From contig NZ_JADDXU010000006.1 of the NCBI RefSeq assembly GCF_015163075.1, positions 310,001-374,000 on the forward strand: DNA of 64,000 bases. Direction: 5' to 3'. The notes under the pieces are model-generated. The model was not told the DNA's origin. It saw only the letters and a program-made list of their open reading frames with translations, and made no database searches. Positions 42,773-50,372 of this stretch are shown in pieces. Position numbers and translations under genes: made by a program. This DNA comes from Streptomyces justiciae (lineage in GTDB: Bacteria; Actinomycetota; Actinomycetes; Streptomycetales; Streptomycetaceae). The number at the start of each line of letters is the position of its first letter. Within the stretch, counting starts at the first letter, position 1.

Positions 42773-43327
42773 GTGACGATGGATGCCGAGGCGCAGGACA
42801 GTTTCCGGGAGTTCGTGGAGCACCGGTCGTCCGCGCTGCTGAAGACGGCCGTGCTGCTCAGCGGCGGCGACCGGCACACCGCCGAGGACCTGCTGCAGAA
42901 CGCGCTGATCAAGGCGGCCGGCCGCTGGCACCGCATCGACGAGCCCGAGGCGTACGTACGGCAGATCCTCTACCGGCAGCAGATCAGCCGCTGGCGGCTG
43001 AAGTGGCCCAGACGCGAGCTCAGCGTCGCCGAGCCGCCGGAGGGCCGTACCGCGGGCGACGACTCGTCGGCCGCCGAGGTGCGCCTGGTGATGCGGGGCG
43101 CGCTCGCCCGGCTCACCGCCCGGCAGCGCACCGTGCTCGTGCTGCGCTACTTCGAGGACCTCCCGGAGGCGGACGTGGCCCGCATCCTGGGCTGCTCGGT
43201 GGGCACCGTACGGTCCACCACCCACCGCTCGCTCGCCCGACTGCGCACCCTCGCCCCCGAACTGGCCGCTCTGAACGCCCCGAGCCGGCCGTCCCGTGAC
43301 TACGCACCCGTGGAGGTACGACCGTGA
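42773..43327 (+). CDS. SigE-family ECF RNA polymerase sigma factor
   Basis: This 184-residue ECF sigma factor has region 2 (DLLQNALIKAAGRWHRID, EAYVRQILYRQQ) and a region 4 helix-turn-helix (LPEADVARILGCSVGTVRST). It fits the actinobacterial SigE group that lacks a classical zinc anti-sigma factor. GTG 42773 or ATG 42779 may be the start; GGGAAGAG precedes both. It overlaps the next gene by 4 nt, which is therefore its likely regulator or effector. Confidence 0.9.
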   Translation: MTMDAEAQDSFREFVEHRSSALLKTAVLLSGGDRHTAEDLLQNALIKAAGRWHRIDEPEAYVRQILYRQQISRWRLKWPRRELSVAEPPEGRTAGDDSSAAEVRLVMRGALARLTARQRTVLVLRYFEDLPEADVARILGCSVGTVRSTTHRSLARLRTLAPELAALNAPSRPSRDYAPVEVRP

Positions 43328-44541
43328 ACGTCGAGGAACTCGTACGGGACTCCCTGCGGGACCTGGCCGGTGAGCAGGAGCCGGCGGCGCCGGGGTTCGC
43401 CGACCGGGTGCTGGCGGTGCGCCGCCGGCGTCGTACCCGCAGGTTCGCCTCCGTAGCGGCGGCCACCGCGGCCGTGGTCGCCGTCTCGGTGGCGGTGCCG
43501 CAGCTGGTCTCCGGCGGCCGGGACGACGTACGCCCGAGCGAGGTGACCGGGGGACAGTCGCTGCCGGTGACGGCGATCTCGGCCGGGCGGACCGTGGTCG
43601 CCGCCTACTACACGACGAAGACCAGGAAGAGCGGCAAGGGCGAGGGGGTCGCCGAACGGACCTACCGGCTCCTCGACCCCAGCACCGGGCGGTACAAGAA
43701 GGACACCCGATGGTCCTACGTCGCCGTCGCGCCGGGCGCCAAGACCGCCGCCGTCCTCGAACGGACCCTGCCCGCTTCCCGGGTCGGGCTGCTCGACCTC
43801 ACGACGGGGAAGGTCAGGAAGTGGTACGAGATCAGGATGGGGATCGGCGGGCTGTCGTTCTCCCGCGACGGGACCAAGCTGGTCGTCACGACGTACGACG
43901 AGAACCCGGACCGGATGTTCGAGGTCAAGAACGCCGACGGCGGCGTGAACGGCTGGATGGCGGGCCGGCCCACGTCCCGCAACGGATACATGATCCTCGA
44001 CGTGGAGGACGGCAACGGAGCCTGGTGGCAGATCAAGTCCGGCCGTGACGTCCCGAGCCGCGCGGACTTCGCCTTCACCGGCGACGACAAGGCGGTGTAC
44101 GCGCGGATCGTCGGTGGCCAGGACGGCATGGAGGAGTTCTACGACCTCTCCGGCAAGAAGATCACCGCGCCCGCGAAGGAGAAGTACCTGCGCTGGGACG
44201 TCCCGGCCCGGATCTCCCCGAACGGTGAGCTGGCCGCCCTCGGTCTGACCAAAGAGGTCAACATGGGCAAGAAGCTCCCCGGCAAGTCCTACTCCTCGAT
44301 CCGGAACCCTCTCACCGGCAAGGAGATCACCAAGGTCCGCGGCGGTCAGCTCCTCGCCTGGGTCGACGACCACCGCCTCATCGCCTGGGAGCGCACCACG
44401 CCCCTCAAGAACGCCGGCTACAAGGACCGCCTCGTCCTCGTCACGATCGGCAGCGACAAGATCGTCCCCCTGAGCGGCGAGCGCGATCCGGACGACGGTC
44501 CCCAACGCCTGGCATGGGAGCCGGTGTTCGCGGAGCGCTGA
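43324..44541 (+). CDS. Membrane-anchored beta-propeller-like partner of the ECF sigma factor
   Basis: This 405-residue protein has a short cytoplasmic N terminus (MNVEELVRDSLRDLAGEQEP, then an Arg-rich stretch), one membrane helix (about 42-60) and a large extracytoplasmic domain. The latter has repeats like TolB or WD40 blades (LSFSRDGTKLVVTTYDE, ARISPNGELAALGL). The N-terminal LVRDSLRDLA resembles the cytoplasmic part of proteins coded with SigE-group sigma factors. GTG 43324 overlaps the sigma gene. An anti-sigma or sensory role is inferred from position only. Confidence 0.75.
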   Translation: MNVEELVRDSLRDLAGEQEPAAPGFADRVLAVRRRRRTRRFASVAAATAAVVAVSVAVPQLVSGGRDDVRPSEVTGGQSLPVTAISAGRTVVAAYYTTKTRKSGKGEGVAERTYRLLDPSTGRYKKDTRWSYVAVAPGAKTAAVLERTLPASRVGLLDLTTGKVRKWYEIRMGIGGLSFSRDGTKLVVTTYDENPDRMFEVKNADGGVNGWMAGRPTSRNGYMILDVEDGNGAWWQIKSGRDVPSRADFAFTGDDKAVYARIVGGQDGMEEFYDLSGKKITAPAKEKYLRWDVPARISPNGELAALGLTKEVNMGKKLPGKSYSSIRNPLTGKEITKVRGGQLLAWVDDHRLIAWERTTPLKNAGYKDRLVLVTIGSDKIVPLSGERDPDDGPQRLAWEPVFAER

Positions 44542-44542
44542 C

Positions 44543-45439
44543 TCAGCCGAGCTCCCGGTACGCCGCCAGCAGCCCGTCGACCGCCTCCCGGCCGGCGGGC
44601 AGCAGCGGTGCGCGGACCGGGCCCGCGGGCAGGCCCAGCTCGTTCAGCAGGGCCTTCGCCGTGACCGTGCCGGGCAGGCCCGCCGACATCATCAACTCGA
44701 TGAGAGGAGTGGCCTGTTGCTGGAGACGGGCCGCCTTCGCCGTGTCGCCCGCGTCGAACGCGTCCAGGACAGCGCGGAGTTGGGCCGGGGCGACGTTCGC
44801 CACCGTACTGATGTACCCCGCCCCGCCCACCGCGTACAGGGCGAGGTTGTGCTCGTCGCAGCCCGCGTAGTACGCCAACTCCGTGCGGGCGATGACCTTC
44901 TGGGCGCCGAGGAAGTCGTAGGAGCAGTCCTTGACCGCGACGATCCTCGGGTGCTCGGCGAGCCGGATCAGGGTGTCGGGCTCGATACGGGTACCGGTGC
45001 GGCCGGGGATGTCGTAGAGGGCGATCGGCAGGCCCGAGGAGTCCGCGACCTGACGGAAGTGCGCCTCCAACGCGTCCTGCGGGGGCTTGCTGTAGTACGG
45101 GCTGACCAGCAACACCCCGTCCGCGCCCGCCTTTTCGGCCTCCAGGGCGAGTTCGACGGTGTGCCGGGTGTCGAAGGTGCCGATGCCGCTGAGGATCGAC
45201 GCCCCGCTGCCGACCGCCTCCCGGACCGCCCGGACGAGGTCCGCCTTCTCGGCGTCCGACGTGGTCGGCGACTCGCCCGTGGTGCCGGACAGGACCAGGC
45301 CGTCGCAGCCCTCCGCCACCAGCTTCTCGGCGAGCCGCTGCGCCCCGGCCAGATCGAGGGCACCGCCCTCGGTGAAGGGCGTGATCATCGCGCAGAGGGC
45401 GCGGCCGAAGAGCGGGGCGGGGGAGCCGGAGTACGTCAT
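44543..45439 (-). CDS. dapA: 4-hydroxy-tetrahydrodipicolinate synthase
   Basis: This 298-residue TIM-barrel aldolase condenses pyruvate with aspartate semialdehyde at the start of the diaminopimelate/lysine pathway. It has GLVLSGTTGESPTTSDAEK, VSPYYSKPPQDAL, ALYDIPGRTG with the catalytic Tyr, and the Schiff-base Lys in RIVAVKDCSYD. ATG 45439 gives family length; no ribosome site is evident. Streptomyces carry several DapA-like proteins, so another substrate is possible, though the neighbouring dapD supports this call. Confidence 0.88.
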   Translation of the reverse strand: MTYSGSPAPLFGRALCAMITPFTEGGALDLAGAQRLAEKLVAEGCDGLVLSGTTGESPTTSDAEKADLVRAVREAVGSGASILSGIGTFDTRHTVELALEAEKAGADGVLLVSPYYSKPPQDALEAHFRQVADSSGLPIALYDIPGRTGTRIEPDTLIRLAEHPRIVAVKDCSYDFLGAQKVIARTELAYYAGCDEHNLALYAVGGAGYISTVANVAPAQLRAVLDAFDAGDTAKAARLQQQATPLIELMMSAGLPGTVTAKALLNELGLPAGPVRAPLLPAGREAVDGLLAAYRELG

Positions 45440-45485
45440 GGGAGTAGTCTCGGCACAGTCATCGTGAAGCTCCACTTAATTCTTC

Positions 45486-45491
45486 TACGAT
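45486..45491 (+). promoter_or_regulatory. Candidate -10 (TACGAT) in an AT-rich intergenic patch
   Basis: The stretch 45470-45525 is markedly richer in A/T than its surroundings. TACGAT is a good -10 for the plus-strand small-protein operon, with GTGAAG (45464-45469) as a weak -35. Confidence 0.35.
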
Positions 45492-45605
45492 GTATTGGTA
45501 AGCAATGCTGAGAAATGGGGTCCGGGGCAGGCCCTATGTCCAAATCGGCCCCTCATGGGTCACCATGGCCAGGACGGTCATCGACCCCTGGTCATGGGAG
45601 GCGTC

Positions 45606-45734
45606 ATGAAGCTCGGCAAGGCACTCGCCACCGGAGTCGCGGAAGAGCGGGACCGCGTGGAGGAACCCGCGCTGGAACTCCCCGAGGAGATCGAGGAACT
45701 GAAGGCGCCCGAAGAGGTACCGGCCGCCCGATGA
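45606..45734 (+). CDS. Small acidic protein (42 aa), function unknown
   Basis: This 42-residue protein starts MKLGKALATGVAEE and is then strongly acidic (LELPEEIEELKAPEEVP). ATG 45606 has GGGAGG at ideal spacing. It overlaps the next gene by 4 nt (ATGA), which argues that it is really translated. It has no signal peptide. Function unknown; it may act with the Cys-rich protein downstream. Confidence 0.65.
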   Translation: MKLGKALATGVAEERDRVEEPALELPEEIEELKAPEEVPAAR

Positions 45735-46402
45735 GGCTCCGGCTTCCGGAGGAACGCCCGACGGAGCCGCCGACCGGATACAAGATCGCCCACCCGGTGC
45801 TGTCCCACGACGGCACCCGGGCCGGGTTCACCGGGGTGTCGCTGGGCGGCGCGCTGCCGTACGGGGTCCTGGCCGACGCGTCCTGCGTCTACGGCCTGCG
45901 GCACCGGGCACCGCACCGCCGCTGCGACTGCGGCTTCCACTGCGTCCACGACCGTACGACCGCCGAGGCGCTGCTCTGCACCGCCGAGCACCGCACGGCC
46001 GTCCTGCTGGAGGTCTCCGTCCTCGGCCGCTACCTCCGCTTCGAACTCGGCTACCGCTACGCCCGCCAGCGCGTCCGCACCGCGACCGTCGGCCCCTGCG
46101 CCTGCGGTACGACCGCCTCCGCTCTCGCCGACGCCGGCTGGGGCCGACCCGGCTGGCGCGGCCTCGCCCCGTCCTGTGCGGCCTGCCTTCGGGGTCGTAC
46201 GTCCGTCTCGCTCGCCTCCTTCGCACGGCTGGCGGGGGAGGGGCTGCGGGTGGTGGCGGGCAGCGGGAGCACGGCACCGGCGGACCTCGGCGTCTCCGAA
46301 CTCGCCGCGGAGGCCGCCCTGTTGCAGGCACGCCTCGACTGGTTCCAGACCCAGCTCGCGAGGCTGGGGGAACGGGGCCCTGAGGCGGGTTCACAGGGGT
46401 AG
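45731..46402 (+). CDS. Cysteine-rich protein, function unknown
   Basis: This 223-residue protein has cysteine clusters RRCDCGFHCVH, GPCACG and PSCAACLRG in the middle, suggesting one or two zinc sites. A C-terminal helical segment rich in Ala and Leu (AAEAALLQARLDWFQTQLARL) may form a coiled coil. No family with a function is recognised. ATG 45731 is coupled to the 42-aa gene. Confidence 0.68.
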   Translation: MRLRLPEERPTEPPTGYKIAHPVLSHDGTRAGFTGVSLGGALPYGVLADASCVYGLRHRAPHRRCDCGFHCVHDRTTAEALLCTAEHRTAVLLEVSVLGRYLRFELGYRYARQRVRTATVGPCACGTTASALADAGWGRPGWRGLAPSCAACLRGRTSVSLASFARLAGEGLRVVAGSGSTAPADLGVSELAAEAALLQARLDWFQTQLARLGERGPEAGSQG

Positions 46403-46454
46403 CGGGGGCGGGTCCGGGTACTCGGACGGTCCGAACCGAGAGGAGGCGGACACC

Positions 46455-46865
46455 GTGACCCAGACCCAGGAGCCCCGGCAAGCCCAGCACTCCGTGGGCG
46501 AACTCGTCGGCCAGGCCACCGAGCAGCTCTCCCAGCTCGTACGGCAGGAAGTGGCCCTCGCCAAGGAGGAGCTCGCCGAGAAGGGGCGGCGGGCCGGGCG
46601 CGGCGGCGGAATGATCGGCGCCGCCGGCGCGGTCGCCTACGCCGGCCTGCTCGCCCTCGCCGCCACGGCCGCCGCCGCCCTCTCGCTGACGCTGCCCGTC
46701 TGGGCCGCGGCGCTCATCGTGACGGCCGTGCTGTTCCTGGCCGCCGCCCTGCTGGCCGCACGCGGCCGCGCCCAGCTCCGCCGCGCCGCACCCCCCACGC
46801 CCGAGGAGGCCTTCGGCAGCGTCAGGGCCGATGTCGAGGAGATCAGGGAAAGGGCGCATCGATGA
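46455..46865 (+). CDS. Actinobacterial holin-X (phage holin superfamily III) membrane protein
   Basis: This 136-residue protein has an amphipathic helix (EQLSQLVRQEVALAKEELAE), two adjacent transmembrane helices (about 55-102) and a charged tail. This is the usual form of the housekeeping holin-like proteins of actinobacteria, which are not prophage lysis genes. GTG 46455 follows AGGAGGCGGA. It overlaps the DUF3618 gene by 4 nt, a conserved pair. Confidence 0.85.
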   Translation: MTQTQEPRQAQHSVGELVGQATEQLSQLVRQEVALAKEELAEKGRRAGRGGGMIGAAGAVAYAGLLALAATAAAALSLTLPVWAAALIVTAVLFLAAALLAARGRAQLRRAAPPTPEEAFGSVRADVEEIRERAHR

Positions 46866-47395
46866 CGGACAGGACGACGCCGGGTGTGGGCGGCGGGGCC
46901 AAGGGCCCCGAGGAGCTGCGCGAGCAGATCGAGCGGACCCGCAGCCAACTCGGCGACACAGTGGAGGAGTTGGCAGGAAAGATGGACGTGAAGGGCCGAG
47001 CGCGGGCTCGGGCGGCCGACCTGAGGGACAAGGCGGGCGCGATGACCGTGCAGCTGCGCAGCACCGCGGCGCAGGCCGGCCACACGGCCCACGACAGGGC
47101 CACGCACGCCGGCCACACCATGCACGACCGGGCGACCCAAGCCGGTCACGCCATGCACGACAAGGCCATGCAGGCGAGCCACAAGGTCCAGGACCGGACG
47201 ACCAGGACCGGTCATCAGGTGCAGGGCAGGGCCGCGAAGACCGGGCACGACCTGCAACACCGCGTCGAACACAGCGTTCCGCAGCCCGCCCGGCCCGTCG
47301 TCCGGGCGGCGATCCGGCATCCGCGGCCCGCGCTCGTCATCAGCGCGGCCCTCGCCGCGGTGGTCGTGGTGTCGTGGCGGTACCCCAAGAGGTGA
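46862..47395 (+). CDS. DUF3618 protein with 11-residue repeats and a C-terminal membrane helix
   Basis: This 177-residue protein has a DUF3618 N-terminal segment (PEELREQIERTRSQLGDTVE, residues 16-35). Six 11-residue repeats follow (residues 71-136, for example QAGHTAHDRAT, HAGHTMHDRAT, QAGHAMHDKAM), then a membrane helix near 155-171 and a basic end. Eleven-residue helical repeats resemble LEA or apolipoprotein-type amphipathic helices lying on membranes. Coupled to the holin-X gene. Confidence 0.82.
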   Translation: MTDRTTPGVGGGAKGPEELREQIERTRSQLGDTVEELAGKMDVKGRARARAADLRDKAGAMTVQLRSTAAQAGHTAHDRATHAGHTMHDRATQAGHAMHDKAMQASHKVQDRTTRTGHQVQGRAAKTGHDLQHRVEHSVPQPARPVVRAAIRHPRPALVISAALAAVVVVSWRYPKR

Positions 47396-47468
47396 CTTGA
47401 CCTGAATCGCGGTTGAGGTTGGAGGGTCGTCGGTACACGCATCCGGCATTCGAGCAGCGGAGACCGAC

Positions 47469-48170
47469 ATGACCCGTCGTACCGGCGACCACCCCGACCT
47501 GACCGACCCGCGCGTCGGAGCGCCCTTCTTCAGCACCTGGCGCGTCGGCACCCCCGAACGGCAGCGCCTGACGGTGGAGGCGATCGCGCGGACCTGGGAA
47601 CGCCGGGACTGGCCCGCCGCCGGTCTGCTCGGCTACCACGTCTACGCCGGGCACGACGGCTCCACCCTGCTCCATCACTCCCAGTGGACGAGCGAGTCGG
47701 CGTACGAGGCGTTCGTGAAGACCCACCGGCAGGAGCGCGTCGACGAGGTCGACACCGCCGTACCGGGCATCGAACGCGTCGGGCTCGATCGCTTCCGCCG
47801 CTATCGCAGCGGCACCCGGGAGGGCGACACACGGGTGCCGGGGTGCATCGTGATCGTCGACGTCGAGTTCGAGGGCCCCGACCCGGAGCGGCAGCGGGCC
47901 TGGGTCGACGCCGTCTTCGAGGCGCTGGAGAGTGAGCCGGACCCGCGCCCCGGCGGCATCGGCGCCCACTTCCACCTCAGCACCGACGGCACTCGCGTCC
48001 TCAACTACGCCGAGTGGGAGACCGCCCAGGCCCACATCGACGCCCTGGCCGCCCCCGGCGACGGCGTCGGCTCGGCGACCGAGCTGTGGAAGCGGGTCCA
48101 GAACTTCCCCGGCCTGAAGAGCAGCACGGTCAGCCGGTACGAGCACGTGCTCGGGCTGCTGCCCCGCTGA
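47469..48170 (+). CDS. Antibiotic biosynthesis monooxygenase-like protein (tandem ABM domains)
   Basis: This 233-residue protein contains two ABM-type ferredoxin-like halves. The first has LGYHVYAGHDGSTLLHHSQW and the second HFHLSTDGTRVLNYAEWETA. The family includes quinone-forming monooxygenases and many uncharacterised proteins. ATG 47469 is 74 nt after the DUF3618 gene; the link is unclear. No biosynthetic cluster surrounds it. Confidence 0.78.
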   Translation: MTRRTGDHPDLTDPRVGAPFFSTWRVGTPERQRLTVEAIARTWERRDWPAAGLLGYHVYAGHDGSTLLHHSQWTSESAYEAFVKTHRQERVDEVDTAVPGIERVGLDRFRRYRSGTREGDTRVPGCIVIVDVEFEGPDPERQRAWVDAVFEALESEPDPRPGGIGAHFHLSTDGTRVLNYAEWETAQAHIDALAAPGDGVGSATELWKRVQNFPGLKSSTVSRYEHVLGLLPR

Positions 48171-48176
48171 CGCAGG

Positions 48177-48211
48177 CAGGCCCGGCCGAACTCCCTGTTC
48201 GACCGGGCCTG
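48177..48211. terminator. Bidirectional terminator between the ABM and nuclease genes
   Basis: Arms 48177-48191 and 48197-48211 pair at 14 of 15 positions around TCCCT. The hairpin lies between convergent stops at 48170 and 48228. Confidence 0.8.
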
Positions 48212-48227
48212 TTGACGTGCCGTGCCG

Positions 48228-50057
48228 TTACGGCTTGAAGCGCAGGACCTGCGGGTCGTGGTCGCTGATCTGGTCGTTGAACTCCGAGTTGACGTGCACG
48301 CTGTCGTACTCGAAGTCACAGCCGCGCCGGATCGACGGCGAGACCAGGATCTGGTCCAGGACCTGGGCGTTGCCCTGGTAGACGTACGAGTAACGCTCGC
48401 TCTTCGGCAGCGACTTGATCGCCGACCACAGGGCGCCGTCGGTCTCCAGGATCTTGGCGGTGTCGGAGAACTCGAAGTCGTTGATGTCGCCGAGCGCGAT
48501 GACGTCCGCGTTCTTCTGGGTGTCGAGGACGTCCTTGACGAACGCGTTGACCAGGGTGGCCTGCTGGTGGCGCTGGACCTCGGAGCTGCGCGGCACCGGC
48601 TGGGTCGCCGAGGTCAGACCGTAGTCGCCGCCCTTGGAGTTGAAGTGGTTGGCGATCACGAAGACCGTCCGGCCGCGGAAGACGAACTCGCCGACCAGCG
48701 GCTTGCGGCTGGACGCCCAGGCCTCGTTCGTCGGGTCGATACGGCCGGGCGAGACCGTCAGGGCCGCCTTGCCGTGCTCCCTCGTCACACCGACGGCCGT
48801 GGTGGCGTCGCCGCCCGCGCGGTCGGTGAAGGAGACCCGCTCCGGGTTGAACAGGAACACCTGGCGGATGTTGCCGCCCGGCTCACCGCCGTCCGTGCCG
48901 TTCGTCGGGTCGATGGAGCGCCAGTCGTACGTCGGGCCGCCCGCGGCCGCGATCGCGTCGATCAGCTTCTGCACCGTCTGGTCGGCGGCGACCGTACCGT
49001 CGTTCGTCGCGCCGTTGTTGTCCTGGATCTCCTCCAGGGACACGATGTCGGGCGACTGGAGGTTGTTCACGATCGCGGCGGCGTGCGCGGCGAAGGTGTC
49101 GTCGGACGGGTCGAGGTTCTCGACGTTGTACGTCGCGACCGCGAGCTCGCCGCGCTTCTGCTTCTGCGTCGTCTCCCGCTCGGTGCCGCCGCTCTTCAGC
49201 GTGCCGATCGTGTTGGCGACGAGGGTGTAGCCGCCGTACTGGTTGTAGTCCAGCGGGCCGGTGGTGGCGCCCTCCAGGACGTCGCCGACGTTCGCCTTCG
49301 GGAAGGCGGCGGTCGAGCCGAGCGACTGGATCTGGAGACGGCCGGTGTTCTGGGAGTCGTAGGAGCCGTAGACCGTGCCGCCGCGGCGGTTGGCGTTCTC
49401 GTGCGGCTTCACCGTCACCCACAGCTCGGTGTACGGGTCGCTGGCGCCGACCACACGGGTGTCGGCGACCTGGACGTTCTCGCCCTCCAGGGACTCGTAG
49501 TAGTCCAGGGCGTACTTCGACGGCTCCAGGGTCAGGCCGTTGATGGAGTTGTTCGCGGCGGTGTCACCGGCCGGGGCGTAGGCCGCCGGGACCGACTTGG
49601 CGTCGACGACCACGGCGGCCGGGACGGCGTTGCCGCTGGAGACGACCGTGGTGGTCGGCTTGGTGATCTCGGTGATCGACTGGTTGCCGGAGGAGGTGCC
49701 GCCGGGGACGTACTCCGAGACCGTGCCGGACACCGTGACGAGGTCGCCGACGGCGACGCCCTTCGGCGTGGAGCTGGTGAAGACGAAGACGCCCTCACTG
49801 GTGGCGGGGTTGTCGTCCGCGTTCGGGTCCTGGATCCAGAAACCCTTGGACGAGCCGTACGTACGGATGCCGGTGACGACGCCGGACACGTCCGCGACCT
49901 TCTGGCCGGCGTACGGGGATATCCGGGTCGTGCCCTGGATGTCATGGATGCGCACGGAGTCCGCGTGCGCGGGGGAGATCAGGACGACCGTGGAAGCGGC
50001 GGAGCACACGGCGGCGACGGTGAGCGCGGCGAGGCGCGCGGAAGACTTGCTCGGCAA
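48228..50057 (-). CDS. Secreted endonuclease/exonuclease/phosphatase-family nuclease
   Basis: This 609-residue protein has a signal peptide ending SPAHA-DS, an OB-fold-like N-terminal domain (DIQGTTRISPYAGQKVADVSG) and a C-terminal EEP catalytic domain. The latter shows ATYNVENLDPSD, SLEEIQDNNGA (metal Glu), IANHFNSKGG, ALGDINDFEFSD and ISDHDPQVLRF. It matches ExeM/NucH-type extracellular DNases. The start is TTG 50057, supported by GGAGGG 8 nt upstream and the signal peptide. It probably degrades extracellular nucleic acid for phosphate or nucleosides. Confidence 0.9.
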   Translation of the reverse strand: MPSKSSARLAALTVAAVCSAASTVVLISPAHADSVRIHDIQGTTRISPYAGQKVADVSGVVTGIRTYGSSKGFWIQDPNADDNPATSEGVFVFTSSTPKGVAVGDLVTVSGTVSEYVPGGTSSGNQSITEITKPTTTVVSSGNAVPAAVVVDAKSVPAAYAPAGDTAANNSINGLTLEPSKYALDYYESLEGENVQVADTRVVGASDPYTELWVTVKPHENANRRGGTVYGSYDSQNTGRLQIQSLGSTAAFPKANVGDVLEGATTGPLDYNQYGGYTLVANTIGTLKSGGTERETTQKQKRGELAVATYNVENLDPSDDTFAAHAAAIVNNLQSPDIVSLEEIQDNNGATNDGTVAADQTVQKLIDAIAAAGGPTYDWRSIDPTNGTDGGEPGGNIRQVFLFNPERVSFTDRAGGDATTAVGVTREHGKAALTVSPGRIDPTNEAWASSRKPLVGEFVFRGRTVFVIANHFNSKGGDYGLTSATQPVPRSSEVQRHQQATLVNAFVKDVLDTQKNADVIALGDINDFEFSDTAKILETDGALWSAIKSLPKSERYSYVYQGNAQVLDQILVSPSIRRGCDFEYDSVHVNSEFNDQISDHDPQVLRFKP

Positions 50058-50372
50058 CGGGATCCCTCCGGGGACGTTCTTGAGCGCCGGGACGAGGGTG
50101 GAGCGTGGAACGGTGGGAGCCGCGACCGGTGGGGCGGAGGCGACGCGCGTAGAAAATAGCGTGCACGGATGTCAGGGCGGTGAACAGGTGTGCAGTGAGT
50201 TTCTACGCGCGTAATCTCCTGCGTGATCAGGTCAGTTGTCAAGGTTTCGGCCATGTACGGGACCTGACGGGGAGATGAACCGGGCGGCATGGGGCCAAAT
50301 CCGTCTAGGCTGAGCGGCTGAGTGGTAAGACGCGATGTTCGCGATGTGCGCGATGTCTAGGAGAAGCAGCCG
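50058..50372. other. Divergent intergenic region between nuclease and next gene
   Basis: These 315 bp hold no gene. On the minus strand a single GTTCACC (50185-50179) resembles half of a PHO box and TATTTT (50159-50154) could be a -10 for the nuclease. AGGAGAAG before 50373 is the ribosome site of the plus-strand gene. Confidence 0.35.

Noticed and set aside
46455..46865. Prophage holin
   Set aside because: It pairs with a DUF3618 gene, with no endolysin or phage structural gene nearby. This is the chromosomal holin-X family.
50154..50200. A PHO box upstream of the secreted nuclease
   Set aside because: Only one GTTCACC unit is clear; neighbouring 11-bp positions match 3-4 of 7. It is kept as a hint, not called.
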